From a bacterium (lineage in GTDB: Bacteria > JAHJDO01): DNA of 28,153 nucleotides. The position numbers and the translations under genes were made by a program. Shown here in pieces: positions 1 to 8,849 of this stretch (its first letter is position 1; every line of letters begins with the position of its first letter). The stretch covers positions 1-28,153 of the forward strand of contig JAUWOV010000011.1 in NCBI GenBank assembly GCA_030611945.1, written 5' to 3'. The notes under the pieces were generated by a model, which did not search any database, had not been told where the DNA came from, and saw nothing but the letters and a program-made list of their open reading frames with translations.

Positions 1-135
1 TTGAATATATAATGCCATAAATGAAGGACAAAACAACACGATATGGATCGAATTTAAATTACCAATAGTGCGTTAAATGAATTTCTTGAATTATGGGACT
101 TTTATTGCCTCTTGGCGTTTGGTTATGACACAGTC

Positions 136-191
136 TCTTGATCGGGGAATCCAGTGTTTTTCTGGATATTCCTGTCAAGCAGGAAGATGAC
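136..191. repeat. Degenerate interspersed palindromic repeat
   Basis: Two hairpins lie back to back. GGAATCCAG (146-154) pairs with CTGG (162-165) plus ATTCC (168-172), with a two-base bulge. TTCCTG (169-174) pairs perfectly with CAGGAA (180-185) around the loop TCAAG. The pattern, a CCAG/CTGG core flanked by GGAAT/ATTCC and ending in ATGAC (187-191), resembles the dispersed 'GGAATCCAG...CTGGATTCC...ATGAC' palindromes scattered through many bacterial genomes. The copy is degenerate and lies just upstream of the first gene. Family membership is recalled rather than searched. Confidence 0.5.
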
Positions 192-226
192 TACATATGT
201 GGTGATTTTTAAACGAAAAAAGAAAA

Positions 227-3200
227 ATGGAAACAAAGAAGACAAATAATGTTTTTTGGTTAATTTTGTTTGGAATTTTAGTAGTTGGATTTACAGGACA
301 TTGTTTTGCCGCCGAAAAAAATCTCTCCCCAGAAGAAATCTTTAAGCAGGCTGAACTCAAACGGTCTCAGATTAAAAAATTAGGGAAGAAAGAGGCTAAT
401 GGGCAAAGTAAAATCTTCCTAAGTTTTGGAGGATACTGGCTACACAAAGTAAACGCAGGGTTCACAGGAGAAAATATAAGCCTTCGTGTTTTTATTTTTG
501 AGGATGGTAAATTGATGAAGTCTGAGGCGAAAAATGTTAAAGAGATTGAAGTTAGAAACACTGTTGGAGAAAAAATTGAAGGAGTGAAGTTCGCTATTAA
601 AGGCATTGCTTCGGAACAGGTGTGGCTGATTGCGATAAGTATGAAGGCAGATAATTTAGGCCCTGGAGTTTATAGGATTAGGGCTATTTTTAAGGACGGG
701 CAAGAATCGGAAGTGAGTGAAATAAAATTGGTAGATAGGAAAATTGCCGAGAGACTGAAAAAAATTAATAAACGGTTAAGGAAGAAAACGGATAGAATAT
801 GCAAGGCTTGTGAAAAAGGGAATAATTATGAGGAAAATTTTAAGTTGTTATGTAAGGCAGGTGAGAGTGGTGCAATTTCCTTACTGTCCAAAGAAGAAAG
901 AAAATGGCTTGAAGATATCAGAAGCATACCAAGAATATCTAAATGTCTTACAAAGTCAGTTGATGAAGCAGCAGAACAACTATTACAGAGTAGAGTTTAC
1001 TCGATAATGATTGATTGTGGGGGGACTATAGCTTATACCTTCGGTAAGTTACGCGATAAGAGAGCCGTCCCATATTTAAAAGAGATGTTCTTTTTTAGCG
1101 ATGGTGGATTTAGTGAAAGTATATATTCGGCAATAAAAAAATGTGGAGGGAACTTGCAGGATGTCAACATTTTCTCCCTCGCAACAGACAGGGCAAAAAA
1201 AATCTTCAAGCAGGCTGAACACAAGCGTTCTCAGATTGAAAGCGTGGAAATGCTCTATGAAATAGAAAATGTAGAAACAAGATCTGGGAAAATACCGAAA
1301 GGCTTAATGCAACTTGTTTGGAGAAAGCCAAATATAGCAAAATTAGTTTCTGCATTAGTTCACAAGGAGATAGATGTCTTTGATGGCAAAGTTCAGTGGC
1401 GTGGGTATGAAGAAGATTCTGGTGGGAGAATTACAAAGATAGACTTATCCAAGCTATCAGAAGAAGAAAAAAGCAGAATAAGGAAGATGAGCCCTCCCAA
1501 TGTTAGTTATTTTTGTTGCAGCGATGGCTTTTCTTACGTTTTTTCATCTATGTTTGATTTTATCTCTTTTAATTCTAATTGGGAATTCTGTGGGTTTAAG
1601 AATGGCCATTTAGGAAAAGCATATTTTCTAACTCTAAGCGAAGGAGATGATTATGCAAAGATGTGCTTAGGCTGCAAAGATGGATTGATCCATAAATTAG
1701 AATTTTCTGTAAAAGGTTATACTCGTACTCCTTATATAATAACATTAAAAAAACTAAACATTGACCAACCAATTCCTCAAGAGCGTTTTGCTTACCAGCC
1801 TCCCCAAAAAGTGAAAATTAAGGAAGTTGCTGCTGAGGAGTTTGTTAAGAGCTTGCGAATAAAAGAAGAAAATCCAGAAGCTTTTGAAAAGGCAAGACAA
1901 GATGCATTGCTTTCTCGCTGTAAGTCAAATATAAAGCAGCTATTAGCTTGCATAAAAATGTATGCACAAGACTATGATGGCAGGTACCCGGACAAATTAT
2001 CAGATTTATCTATCTATTTAAAACGACTTGATACATTTACCTGTCGAGCAACTAAAGACAAAATCACCAGCAAAGAAAAGATAGATACAGAAAGCAGTTA
2101 TGAATACAGGGGAGCTGGGCTTACTAAAGAACTCGCCAAAAAGGGTCCGCAAAGAATTATTCTCATAGAGAAAAGTTATAATCATACTATCAATGGCAAA
2201 CCTGTCCGTTGTATTGGCTATGCTGGTGGGCATGTGAGGACAAGGATAGATCGAAAAGCAAAAATAGAACCAAGTAAGTCAATAACTGTAATCGGTAAAA
2301 ATGCCACTTATCTCCAAGGCAAAAAAGAAAAAGAAATCTTAACACTAGATGCTCTTAAGAATGCTGAATATTGTTGTTTTTGGTACAGTAAGGTTGGGAA
2401 AATTCGTTTAAAAAATGGTGTTTACGAAGAACACTATGCTTATACTGCATCAGTGTTTCATGTAGGGATATACAAAGATAAAGTAGCTTTTGGCGATCTG
2501 AATAATGATGGAAGAGAGGATGCGGTTGTTGTCATAGATAGTTATGCAGGAGGTTCCGGACACTTTTACGAATTGGCTATTATGATAAATCAAAATGGAA
2601 TCCCAAAATATCTTGCTGGTAAAAAATTAGGAGATAGAGTGATAGTAAATTCTGTAATCATTAACAAAGCGGGTAAAATTATTGTTGATATGATAGCTCA
2701 TGGTCCAAATGACGCTATGTGCTGTCCTACTGTTAGAAAAATAATAGAGTATAAGTTATATGGACATACATTAATCGAACTTGGAGAAAACAGAACGGCT
2801 GACAACATAGATATAGATATTGAACAATACTTACATAAAAATGCGATTATTAATGGAGCATCGTACCCGCCAGTGGGAAGATATGGATGGACTTTGGAAG
2901 ATTCTAAGAGATTGATCCCAATACAAGAAGCAATATTATTTGCTATCAAACATCTGAAAAAGAAAGCTGTTGGAAACATAAAAATCTGTGAAACACGTGG
3001 GATAGTTGCTCCATTCGGAGCTTACTTTATAGATGGGAAAGGCGATTTCAGCATAGGCAAAAAGCCTTACTCAACATTTCGCATAGGAGTGAGAGATGGA
3101 ACAGAAGATGAAGGAAAGGGTAGGTGGAAAACAGGTGATGAGTGTCTGTTTATAGCCAGAGGCATAGATAATAAAGGAAAGGTTATCTGGTATCCTGAGC

Positions 3201-3322
3201 CAGGGCCCGACTTCCGACGACCCGCTAAAGGCGAACTGTTTCCAACTGAACTTTTAGTTTATGAATTTATGTATGGAAATGATAGGGTGCGTTTTGAAAG
3301 TTTATCTGATAGATTTAAGTAA
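227..3322 (+). CDS. Exported multidomain protein with LolA-like and pseudopilin-like domains
   Basis: This 1031-residue protein opens with a signal peptide (hydrophobic about 9-28, AEK after the likely cleavage site). Residues about 62-170 look like a beta-rich, Ig-like domain. About 205-310 is helical, with a HEAT-like stretch near 270-287 (GKLRDKRAVPYLKEMF). About 322-535 resembles the LolA lipoprotein-carrier fold: FDGKVQW at 385-391 and a C-terminal LNIDQPIPQERFAYQPP. About 563-675 matches the soluble part of DUF1559-type pseudopilins (CKSNIKQLLACIKMYAQDY, then a GGHV box) without the N-terminal membrane helix. About 745-850 contains a Ca-binding-type DLNNDGREDA loop (757-766). I do not recognise residues 880-1031. 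The phrase IFKQAExKRSQI occurs twice, before the Ig-like and the LolA-like parts. The start is the first ATG; its ribosome site is weak. The function is unknown. An envelope or extracellular lipid- or protein-binding role is inference. Confidence 0.8.
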   Translation: METKKTNNVFWLILFGILVVGFTGHCFAAEKNLSPEEIFKQAELKRSQIKKLGKKEANGQSKIFLSFGGYWLHKVNAGFTGENISLRVFIFEDGKLMKSEAKNVKEIEVRNTVGEKIEGVKFAIKGIASEQVWLIAISMKADNLGPGVYRIRAIFKDGQESEVSEIKLVDRKIAERLKKINKRLRKKTDRICKACEKGNNYEENFKLLCKAGESGAISLLSKEERKWLEDIRSIPRISKCLTKSVDEAAEQLLQSRVYSIMIDCGGTIAYTFGKLRDKRAVPYLKEMFFFSDGGFSESIYSAIKKCGGNLQDVNIFSLATDRAKKIFKQAEHKRSQIESVEMLYEIENVETRSGKIPKGLMQLVWRKPNIAKLVSALVHKEIDVFDGKVQWRGYEEDSGGRITKIDLSKLSEEEKSRIRKMSPPNVSYFCCSDGFSYVFSSMFDFISFNSNWEFCGFKNGHLGKAYFLTLSEGDDYAKMCLGCKDGLIHKLEFSVKGYTRTPYIITLKKLNIDQPIPQERFAYQPPQKVKIKEVAAEEFVKSLRIKEENPEAFEKARQDALLSRCKSNIKQLLACIKMYAQDYDGRYPDKLSDLSIYLKRLDTFTCRATKDKITSKEKIDTESSYEYRGAGLTKELAKKGPQRIILIEKSYNHTINGKPVRCIGYAGGHVRTRIDRKAKIEPSKSITVIGKNATYLQGKKEKEILTLDALKNAEYCCFWYSKVGKIRLKNGVYEEHYAYTASVFHVGIYKDKVAFGDLNNDGREDAVVVIDSYAGGSGHFYELAIMINQNGIPKYLAGKKLGDRVIVNSVIINKAGKIIVDMIAHGPNDAMCCPTVRKIIEYKLYGHTLIELGENRTADNIDIDIEQYLHKNAIINGASYPPVGRYGWTLEDSKRLIPIQEAILFAIKHLKKKAVGNIKICETRGIVAPFGAYFIDGKGDFSIGKKPYSTFRIGVRDGTEDEGKGRWKTGDECLFIARGIDNKGKVIWYPEPGPDFRRPAKGELFPTELLVYEFMYGNDRVRFESLSDRFK
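338..373 (+). repeat. Internal direct repeat, copy 1 (36 bp)
   Basis: This copy encodes IFKQAELKRSQI (residues 38-49) of the first gene. It matches 1202-1237 at 32 of 36 positions by hand alignment. Confidence 0.8.
1202..1237 (+). repeat. Internal direct repeat, copy 2 (36 bp)
   Basis: This copy encodes IFKQAEHKRSQI (residues 326-337), immediately before the LolA-like domain. It is the partner of 338-373. The surrounding sequence is not obviously duplicated, so only the linker helix was copied or retained. Confidence 0.8.
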
Positions 3323-3330
3323 AAGAAGAT

Positions 3331-3374
3331 GAGATTGCTTTGTTCCGAAAGTTTTCGGGGTTCGCAATGACAGA
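3331..3374. repeat. Interspersed GAGATTGC...GCAATGACA palindrome
   Basis: The outer stem ATTGC (3334-3338) pairs with GCAAT (3364-3368). The inner stem CCGAAA (3345-3350) pairs with TTTCGG (3353-3358), and G-U pairs extend it outward. The ends GAGATTGC and GCAATGACA match a dispersed palindrome common in many bacterial genomes (recalled, not searched). It fills most of the gap between the first gene and secDF. The purine-rich AGAGGG (3374-3379) at its right edge lies about 9 bases before the secDF ATG and is the best ribosome-binding candidate. Confidence 0.55.
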
Positions 3375-3388
3375 GAGGGCACTTTCAA

Positions 3389-5935
3389 ATGAAATCACTT
3401 AAGTGGCGGATAATATTAGTTGTGGTGGTTGTTCTTGCAGGCATAGTGTGTAATCTGCCGTCAACAGGGATTTATGGATACTTTCTTCCTGTGTGGCTGC
3501 AGAGTGTGTTCCCTGAAGAAGGAATAAAGACAGGCACAGACAAGAATGGCTGCGGCTATTTTTCTCTGGAGCTTGATTTTGCAAATCTTCCCAAGAATGT
3601 GGAACCGCACACAGCCTTTGGCAGGGCTTCAAACATAGTAAAAACCCGCCTGGAAAAACAAGAAATACATAAATTATCTACCCGAATTAATGAGAAAGAG
3701 AATGTCATTACATTCACACTGCCGACAGTTAAAGAAGAATCTGCGGTTAATGATATTTTAAAGAGCGCAAAGCTGTACGGAAATATCCCTGTATTCTTAA
3801 AGCGCTATTTACCCCAAAAGCTTATTAATCTTGGCTTGGACCTTCAGGGAGGAAGTCACCTTGTGCTTGCTGTTGATACTAAGGGGATGTCTAAAAAGGA
3901 AGCAAAAGGCGTTCAGGAAAAAGCGCTTACAGTTATACGCAACCGCATAGATGAATTTGGGGTTGCGGAACCAGTTGTAATGCCTGTCAGGGGGAAAAAC
4001 AGAATAATTATAGAATTACCAGGCATTAGAGAGCCTGAGAGAATAAAAGAGATAATAAGGCGTCAGGCTGTACTTGAGTTTAAACTTGTTTGTGAAGATG
4101 AGGATAAAAAAAAACAGGCTTTAGCGGGAAAGGTTCCCGATGGATATGAACTGGCGTATCTTACAAGAACAAAAATTGACGGCGCAACTTATAAAGAGCC
4201 ATTTCTCTTAGAGGCAAAATCTGCTCTGTCAAGCAAGAAAGGAGAGCTTTTAACAAATGCTTATGTGACATATGGGCAGATGAACCAGTCTATTGTAGCG
4301 ATTAAGTTTAACAGGAAAGGCTCAAAGGCTTTTGCAAGACTTACCGGCTCGCATATTGGAGAAAGGCTTGCTACATTGCTTGACGGGAAACTGAAGCTGG
4401 TTGCAACAATAAATGATAGGATCATCGGAGGCGGTCAGATTACAGGTGTGTCTGCTCAGGAAGCGCCCGATCTTGCGGTTGTTCTAAAGTCCGGCGCATT
4501 GCCTGCGAAAGTTGAAATTCTGGAAGAGAGAACGGTTGGTCCTTCTTTGGGAGCGGATTCTATAAGGAAGGGCATAAGGGCAGGTATTCTGGGGCTGATA
4601 ATTGTATTCTGTTTCATAATGATTTATTACCTGTTTCTTGGCTTAATTGCAGGAGTCGCTCTGTGTCTTAATCTAATTATAATAATGGCAGCGCTTGCAT
4701 CTCTCAGCGCCACGCTCACCTTGCCGGGCATTGCAGCCATCATACTGACAATTGGTATGGCAGTAGATGCGAATGTGCTTATTTTTGAGAGGATAAGAGA
4801 GGAGCTTTCAAGCGGCAAAACCATTCGCGCGGCTATTGGAAGCGGATATCAAAAAGCGTTCAGGACGATTATAGATGCGAATGTAACAACGCTCATAGCG
4901 GCAGTTGTGCTTTATCAGTTTGGAACAGGACCTATAAGAGGTTTTGCTGTAACACTAACACTAGGTATTCTTGCAAGCATGTTTACTGCGATCGTTGTAA
5001 CCAGAGTTATTCTTGATCTGTTTTGCAGGAGAAGAAGTTTTGTCAGTATAAAAATGCTGCAGCTTTTTCATAAGCCAAACCTTGATTTTATTAATAAGCG
5101 TTTTATAGCTCTTAGTCTTTCACTAATACTGATCTTGGTTGGGATGACAAGCTTTTTTATTAAAGGAGAAAAGAATTTTGGCATAGATTTTACAGGTGGG
5201 AAACTTATACAGCTCAGGTTTGTTCCAAGCGTGTCAATAGGAGCAATAAGAAGGGTTTTAAAGAACGTAGGTCTTGGGAAAAGCGTGATACAGCATTTTG
5301 GAAGCGAGAATGACTTTATTATCAAGACCCCTCTGGAAGTAAAGGACAATATTGCTAATTTACTAAAGAAATCTTTTAGGGATATAAATATAACAGCGGA
5401 ACGAACGGAAATGGTCGGCGCTCAGGTTGGCAGAGACTTGAGGAACCAAGCAGTGCTGGCAATTCTGTTTGCTATGATAGGTATTTTGGCATATGTTACA
5501 TGGAGATTTGAACTTAAATTCGCAGTTGGGGCAATACTGGCGCTTGGGCATGATGTGCTTATTACAATGGGAGCGTTTGCCATTATGGGAAAGGAGATAA
5601 CCCTGCCTATAGTAGCTGCTCTGTTGACAATTGTTGGATATTCTCTTAATGATACAATAGTTGTATTTGACAGGATAAGAGAAAATACGCGTTTTATGAA
5701 AAAGAGCAATGATAAAGAGATTATCAACACCAGTATAAATCAGACATTATCAAGAACAGTGTTAACTTCTATTACCACTCTTTTTGTAGTGGTATCTTTA
5801 TTCTATCTGGGCGGAGAGGTCATTCACAATTTTGCTTTTGCTCTGATAGTTGGAATAATTGTGGGCACATATTCCTCTATTTACATAGCAAGCCCCACTC
5901 TCCTGCTGTGGCAAAAATTCAAATCAAAGAGCTAG
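3389..5935 (+). CDS. secDF: Fused protein-export membrane protein SecDF
   Basis: SecD and SecF use the proton-motive force to pull exported proteins through SecYEG on the outer side of the inner membrane. Here both are one 848-residue chain. SecD spans about 1-550: TM1 (8-22), a long N-terminal periplasmic region as in proteobacterial SecD, LGLDLQGGSHLVL (148-160), the P1 segment NRIDEFGVAEP (185-195), and TMs 2-6 from about 398 with GMAVDANVLIFERIREEL (456-473), including conserved D460. SecF spans about 560-848, with FGIDFTGG (597-604), GHDV (720-723) and SLNDTIVVFDRIREN (752-766). All diagnostic motifs of both halves are present and no frame break is visible. It heads the export operon; the fmdB-like gene begins 5 bases after its stop. 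Confidence 0.97.
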   Translation: MKSLKWRIILVVVVVLAGIVCNLPSTGIYGYFLPVWLQSVFPEEGIKTGTDKNGCGYFSLELDFANLPKNVEPHTAFGRASNIVKTRLEKQEIHKLSTRINEKENVITFTLPTVKEESAVNDILKSAKLYGNIPVFLKRYLPQKLINLGLDLQGGSHLVLAVDTKGMSKKEAKGVQEKALTVIRNRIDEFGVAEPVVMPVRGKNRIIIELPGIREPERIKEIIRRQAVLEFKLVCEDEDKKKQALAGKVPDGYELAYLTRTKIDGATYKEPFLLEAKSALSSKKGELLTNAYVTYGQMNQSIVAIKFNRKGSKAFARLTGSHIGERLATLLDGKLKLVATINDRIIGGGQITGVSAQEAPDLAVVLKSGALPAKVEILEERTVGPSLGADSIRKGIRAGILGLIIVFCFIMIYYLFLGLIAGVALCLNLIIIMAALASLSATLTLPGIAAIILTIGMAVDANVLIFERIREELSSGKTIRAAIGSGYQKAFRTIIDANVTTLIAAVVLYQFGTGPIRGFAVTLTLGILASMFTAIVVTRVILDLFCRRRSFVSIKMLQLFHKPNLDFINKRFIALSLSLILILVGMTSFFIKGEKNFGIDFTGGKLIQLRFVPSVSIGAIRRVLKNVGLGKSVIQHFGSENDFIIKTPLEVKDNIANLLKKSFRDINITAERTEMVGAQVGRDLRNQAVLAILFAMIGILAYVTWRFELKFAVGAILALGHDVLITMGAFAIMGKEITLPIVAALLTIVGYSLNDTIVVFDRIRENTRFMKKSNDKEIINTSINQTLSRTVLTSITTLFVVVSLFYLGGEVIHNFAFALIVGIIVGTYSSIYIASPTLLLWQKFKSKS

Positions 5936-5940
5936 CAACC

Positions 5941-6243
5941 ATGCCGACATATGAATATGAATGCAAAGATTGCGAACACAGTTTTGAGAAGTTTCAGTCA
6001 ATGACAGAAAAACGTCTGGAAAAATGTCCGCAATGTGGAGGAATCCTTAGAAGATTGATAGGAAAAGGGACTGGCATAATCTTCAAGGGCTCCGGTTTTT
6101 ATGCGACTGACCATAGAAGCAGTGATTATCACAAGAAGGTAAAGGAAGAAACAGGTAAAGCAGAGAAAAAAGAGGATAAAAAACCCGCATCTGAATCCAA
6201 ATCTGAATCCAAGAAAAAGAAGAAAGATGAGGGGAAAGATTAA
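5941..6243 (+). CDS. FmdB-family zinc-ribbon protein
   Basis: This small protein (100 residues) opens with MPTYEYEC, the signature of the FmdB/CxxC putative regulatory family. C8-x2-C11 and C29-x2-C32 form a single zinc ribbon. Residues about 40-60 complete the conserved domain (GTGIIFKGSGFYATD). The tail from about 65 is Lys/Glu/Ser-rich and probably disordered, with a 12-base tandem repeat (6190-6213) encoding SESK twice. An in-frame ATG at 5908 lies inside secDF. I chose 5941 because family members start at MPxYEY and the spacing to the secDF stop is short. FmdB was first described as a regulator of formamidase and amidase genes, but most homologues have no demonstrated role. Its place between secDF and lepA suggests co-expression with the export genes. 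Confidence 0.92.
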   Translation: MPTYEYECKDCEHSFEKFQSMTEKRLEKCPQCGGILRRLIGKGTGIIFKGSGFYATDHRSSDYHKKVKEETGKAEKKEDKKPASESKSESKKKKKDEGKD

Positions 6244-7075
6244 GACAATAAAATCGCTGAACATATTAGTTTTATTCTGCATATTTTTTTTGTCCTGCGC
6301 AGGTTTTTCTGAAGAATTTAAGAGAGAGAATAAGGTTGCTGGATTTCATTACAACATCAACTATCAACTGTCATTCTTTAAGCTGATAAAGATTGCAGAA
6401 GCTGAGATATTGATAGAAGAAGGAATATACAGGGGTATTCCTTCATACCGCATTGTTTTTCAGATAGATTCCCTGGATAAGAAAAATCCGATTATAAAAA
6501 AGTTTTATATTATGCATAATAGAATGGAATCATTTGTCAGAAAGACTGATTTCAGTTCTCTAAGACTAAAAAAAACGATTAATCAGAGGATTAGAAGATT
6601 TGGAGGTGTTAGAGAGAAAAATTACTATGAAGTAGTAGATTTTCCTTTAAGCCAAACAAATCATATAATTATAGATAAATATGACAATAAACTTGCAAAA
6701 AGAGAGAAAATAGATTTGCATGTGCCTGGCTTAGAACCTGTTTCAGATATATTGGGTATTCTGGCAAAAGGTTATTTTATCAAAGAACATAAAACAGATA
6801 GCATAAAATTGTATGCAAAACATGAAATCAGAGCAGTTAAACCGTTGCTTGATAAAGAGAAAATAAATAGTAAATTACTTGGCAAAGTTGATACAATAAA
6901 AGTCAGTTGCAACGCAAAGTTTCCCACTATGGGCGGCAGAAAGGGAAACTTTATAATCTGGTTTTTAGAGGGGGAGAGGCAGATACCTGTTCAATTACAG
7001 CTTGAGCTGCCAATTGGCTCAGCAAAGATTACTTTAAGCAGGGTTGAGGATTTTGATGACAATAGAGAATATTAG
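6227..7075 (+). CDS. DUF3108-like exported protein
   Basis: This protein has 282 residues and a signal peptide (hydrophobic 11-26). SCAG near 24-27 is only a weak lipobox, so cleavage by signal peptidase I or II is undecided. The mature part is beta-rich and resembles DUF3108 proteins: an N-terminal [20 protein letters not shown] strand pair, a central [11 protein letters not shown] segment, and a C-terminal [20 protein letters not shown] followed by GSAKITL. DUF3108 proteins are periplasmic or outer-membrane-associated with no established activity. The gene overlaps the fmdB-like gene by 17 bases and lepA by 20, so translation is probably coupled. AGAAAG just before the ATG supports the start. 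The family assignment rests on pattern resemblance. Confidence 0.75.
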   Translation: MRGKIKTIKSLNILVLFCIFFLSCAGFSEEFKRENKVAGFHYNINYQLSFFKLIKIAEAEILIEEGIYRGIPSYRIVFQIDSLDKKNPIIKKFYIMHNRMESFVRKTDFSSLRLKKTINQRIRRFGGVREKNYYEVVDFPLSQTNHIIIDKYDNKLAKREKIDLHVPGLEPVSDILGILAKGYFIKEHKTDSIKLYAKHEIRAVKPLLDKEKINSKLLGKVDTIKVSCNAKFPTMGGRKGNFIIWFLEGERQIPVQLQLELPIGSAKITLSRVEDFDDNREY

Positions 7076-8849
7076 AAATTTTTGTATTATTGCTCATATA
7101 GACCATGGAAAGTCCACTTTAGCAGACCGGATTCTTCAATATACAAACACAATAGATGATAGATTGTTTCGGGAACAGGTTCTAGACGATATGGATCTGG
7201 AAAGGGAACGAGGCATAACAATAAAAGCCAGGGCTGTAAGGATAGATTATAAGCATAAGGACAACAAGTCCTATATATTGAATCTTATAGATACTCCCGG
7301 TCATGTGGATTTCAGCTACGAAGTATCAAGAAGCATGAAAGCCTGTGAGGGAGCGATTCTCCTGGTAGACGCTGCGCAGGGTATTCAAGCGCAGACAATG
7401 GCAAATCTTTATCTGGCATTGGATGCGGATTTAACAGTAATCCCGGTAATAAATAAAATAGACCAGAATCATGCGGATATAGAAGGCGTAAAGGAGCAGC
7501 TTAATAATATCGGGCTGGATAATAAGGATATCATATTGGCAAGCGCAAAAGAAGGGATCGGCACGGAGGAGATTCTATCGGCAGTGGTAGATAGAATCCC
7601 TTGTCCGAAGGGTCAGGCAGACACTCCTCTTCAATGCTTAATTTTCGATTCAAATTTTGATACGTACAGAGGGGTGGTTACATACGTTCGTGTTGTTAAT
7701 GGAGAAGTTTATGCTTCAATGAAAATCAGAATGATGGGAACAAACAGAGTATATGAGGTTGATGAGATAGGCGTGTTTAAGCCGGATATGATACGGGCGA
7801 ACAAGCTTTCTGCAGGCGAAGTAGGGTATGTAATGGCTAATATGAAAAACATATCTGACGCAACAATAGGAGATACTATAACGAGCGAAGCTCATCCTGC
7901 TAAATCTACTCTGACGGGATACAAAAAAGCAAAGCCGTTTGTGTTCTGCGGTCTTTACCCGGTAAATTCCGCAGATGTTGATGCTTTAAGGGATGCGCTT
8001 GGGAAACTATCACTTAATGACGCTTCTTTTAGTTACCAGCCTGAGAGCCTGCCTTCTTTGGGATATGGATTCAGGTGCGGATTTCTGGGATTGCTGCATA
8101 TGGATATTGTTCAGGAACGGCTTGAAAGGGAATACGATCTCAACCTTATCATCACCATACCGAATGTCAGATATCAGATAAAGAAGACAGGCGGTCAAAC
8201 AGTTGAAATACATAATCCATCTGAGCTTCCTGATCCGTCATACATAGAAACCATAAAAGAGCCGTACGTAAAGGCAATGATTATTGCGCCAAAAGAGTAT
8301 GTCGGCGGCGTTATGGAGCTTTGTCAAAGCAAAAGAAGTATATATAAGAGCATTGATTATATAAATGAGAAAGCAGCAATGCTGGTTTATGAGATGCCCC
8401 TTACGGAAATGATAACGGATTTTTACGACCGACTAAAATCCATAACCAAGGGATATGGGTCAATGGATTATGAATATATTGGTTATAGAGAAGCGGATAT
8501 AGTCAGGCTTGACATATTGATAAACGGAGAAACTGTAGCTGCAATGTCTTCCATGGTACATAGAGATAAGGCTTATTATAGAGGACGTGAGCTAACAGGC
8601 AGGCTGAAACAGACAATACCAAAGCAGCTTATAAGCATTGCCATCCAGGCGGCAATAGGAAGCAAAGTTATTGCAAGAGAAACTATTTCCGCTTTGAGAA
8701 AAGATGTTATCGCAAAACTATACGGAGGAGATGTTACAAGGAAGAGAAAGCTTTTGGAGAAGCAGAAGAAAGGCAAGAAGAGAATGAAACAGATAGGAAG
8801 CGTTTCTATCCCGCAGGAGGCGTTTGTGGCTATGATCAGGGTGGGTTAA
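7056..8849 (+). CDS. lepA: Elongation factor 4 (LepA), back-translocating GTPase
   Basis: LepA (EF4) is a ribosome-binding GTPase that can reverse translocation and helps translation or ribosome assembly under stress. The 597-residue length is normal for the family. G1 is AHIDHGKST (13-21), G2 lies in RERGITIKA (50-58), G3 is DTPGH (79-83), and G4 is NKID. The EF-G-like domains follow. The LepA-specific C-terminal domain carries [20 protein letters not shown] and ends [14 protein letters not shown]. An upstream in-frame TTG (7044) is rejected: GAGG at 7045-7048 is well placed for the ATG at 7056, and homologues begin close to this point. The stop overlaps the lepB ATG by one base (TAATG). The lepA-lepB pair is also an operon in E. 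coli. Confidence 0.97.
   Translation: MTIENIRNFCIIAHIDHGKSTLADRILQYTNTIDDRLFREQVLDDMDLERERGITIKARAVRIDYKHKDNKSYILNLIDTPGHVDFSYEVSRSMKACEGAILLVDAAQGIQAQTMANLYLALDADLTVIPVINKIDQNHADIEGVKEQLNNIGLDNKDIILASAKEGIGTEEILSAVVDRIPCPKGQADTPLQCLIFDSNFDTYRGVVTYVRVVNGEVYASMKIRMMGTNRVYEVDEIGVFKPDMIRANKLSAGEVGYVMANMKNISDATIGDTITSEAHPAKSTLTGYKKAKPFVFCGLYPVNSADVDALRDALGKLSLNDASFSYQPESLPSLGYGFRCGFLGLLHMDIVQERLEREYDLNLIITIPNVRYQIKKTGGQTVEIHNPSELPDPSYIETIKEPYVKAMIIAPKEYVGGVMELCQSKRSIYKSIDYINEKAAMLVYEMPLTEMITDFYDRLKSITKGYGSMDYEYIGYREADIVRLDILINGETVAAMSSMVHRDKAYYRGRELTGRLKQTIPKQLISIAIQAAIGSKVIARETISALRKDVIAKLYGGDVTRKRKLLEKQKKGKKRMKQIGSVSIPQEAFVAMIRVG

Noticed and set aside
5-76. Open frame ending IWIEFKLPIVR that resembles a histidine kinase C-terminus
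   Set aside because: A TGA at 2-4 closes the frame upstream and no start codon is visible. At about 23 codons it could be chance or a decayed remnant; sequence left of the window is needed.
3389-3820. Extra N-terminal region of SecD as a novel insertion
   Set aside because: The long stretch before LGLDLQGG also exists in proteobacterial SecD (E. coli type), so it is a normal variant.
7044-7055. TTG start extending LepA by four residues
   Set aside because: GAGG at 7045-7048 is correctly spaced for the ATG at 7056 and would lie inside the extended frame.
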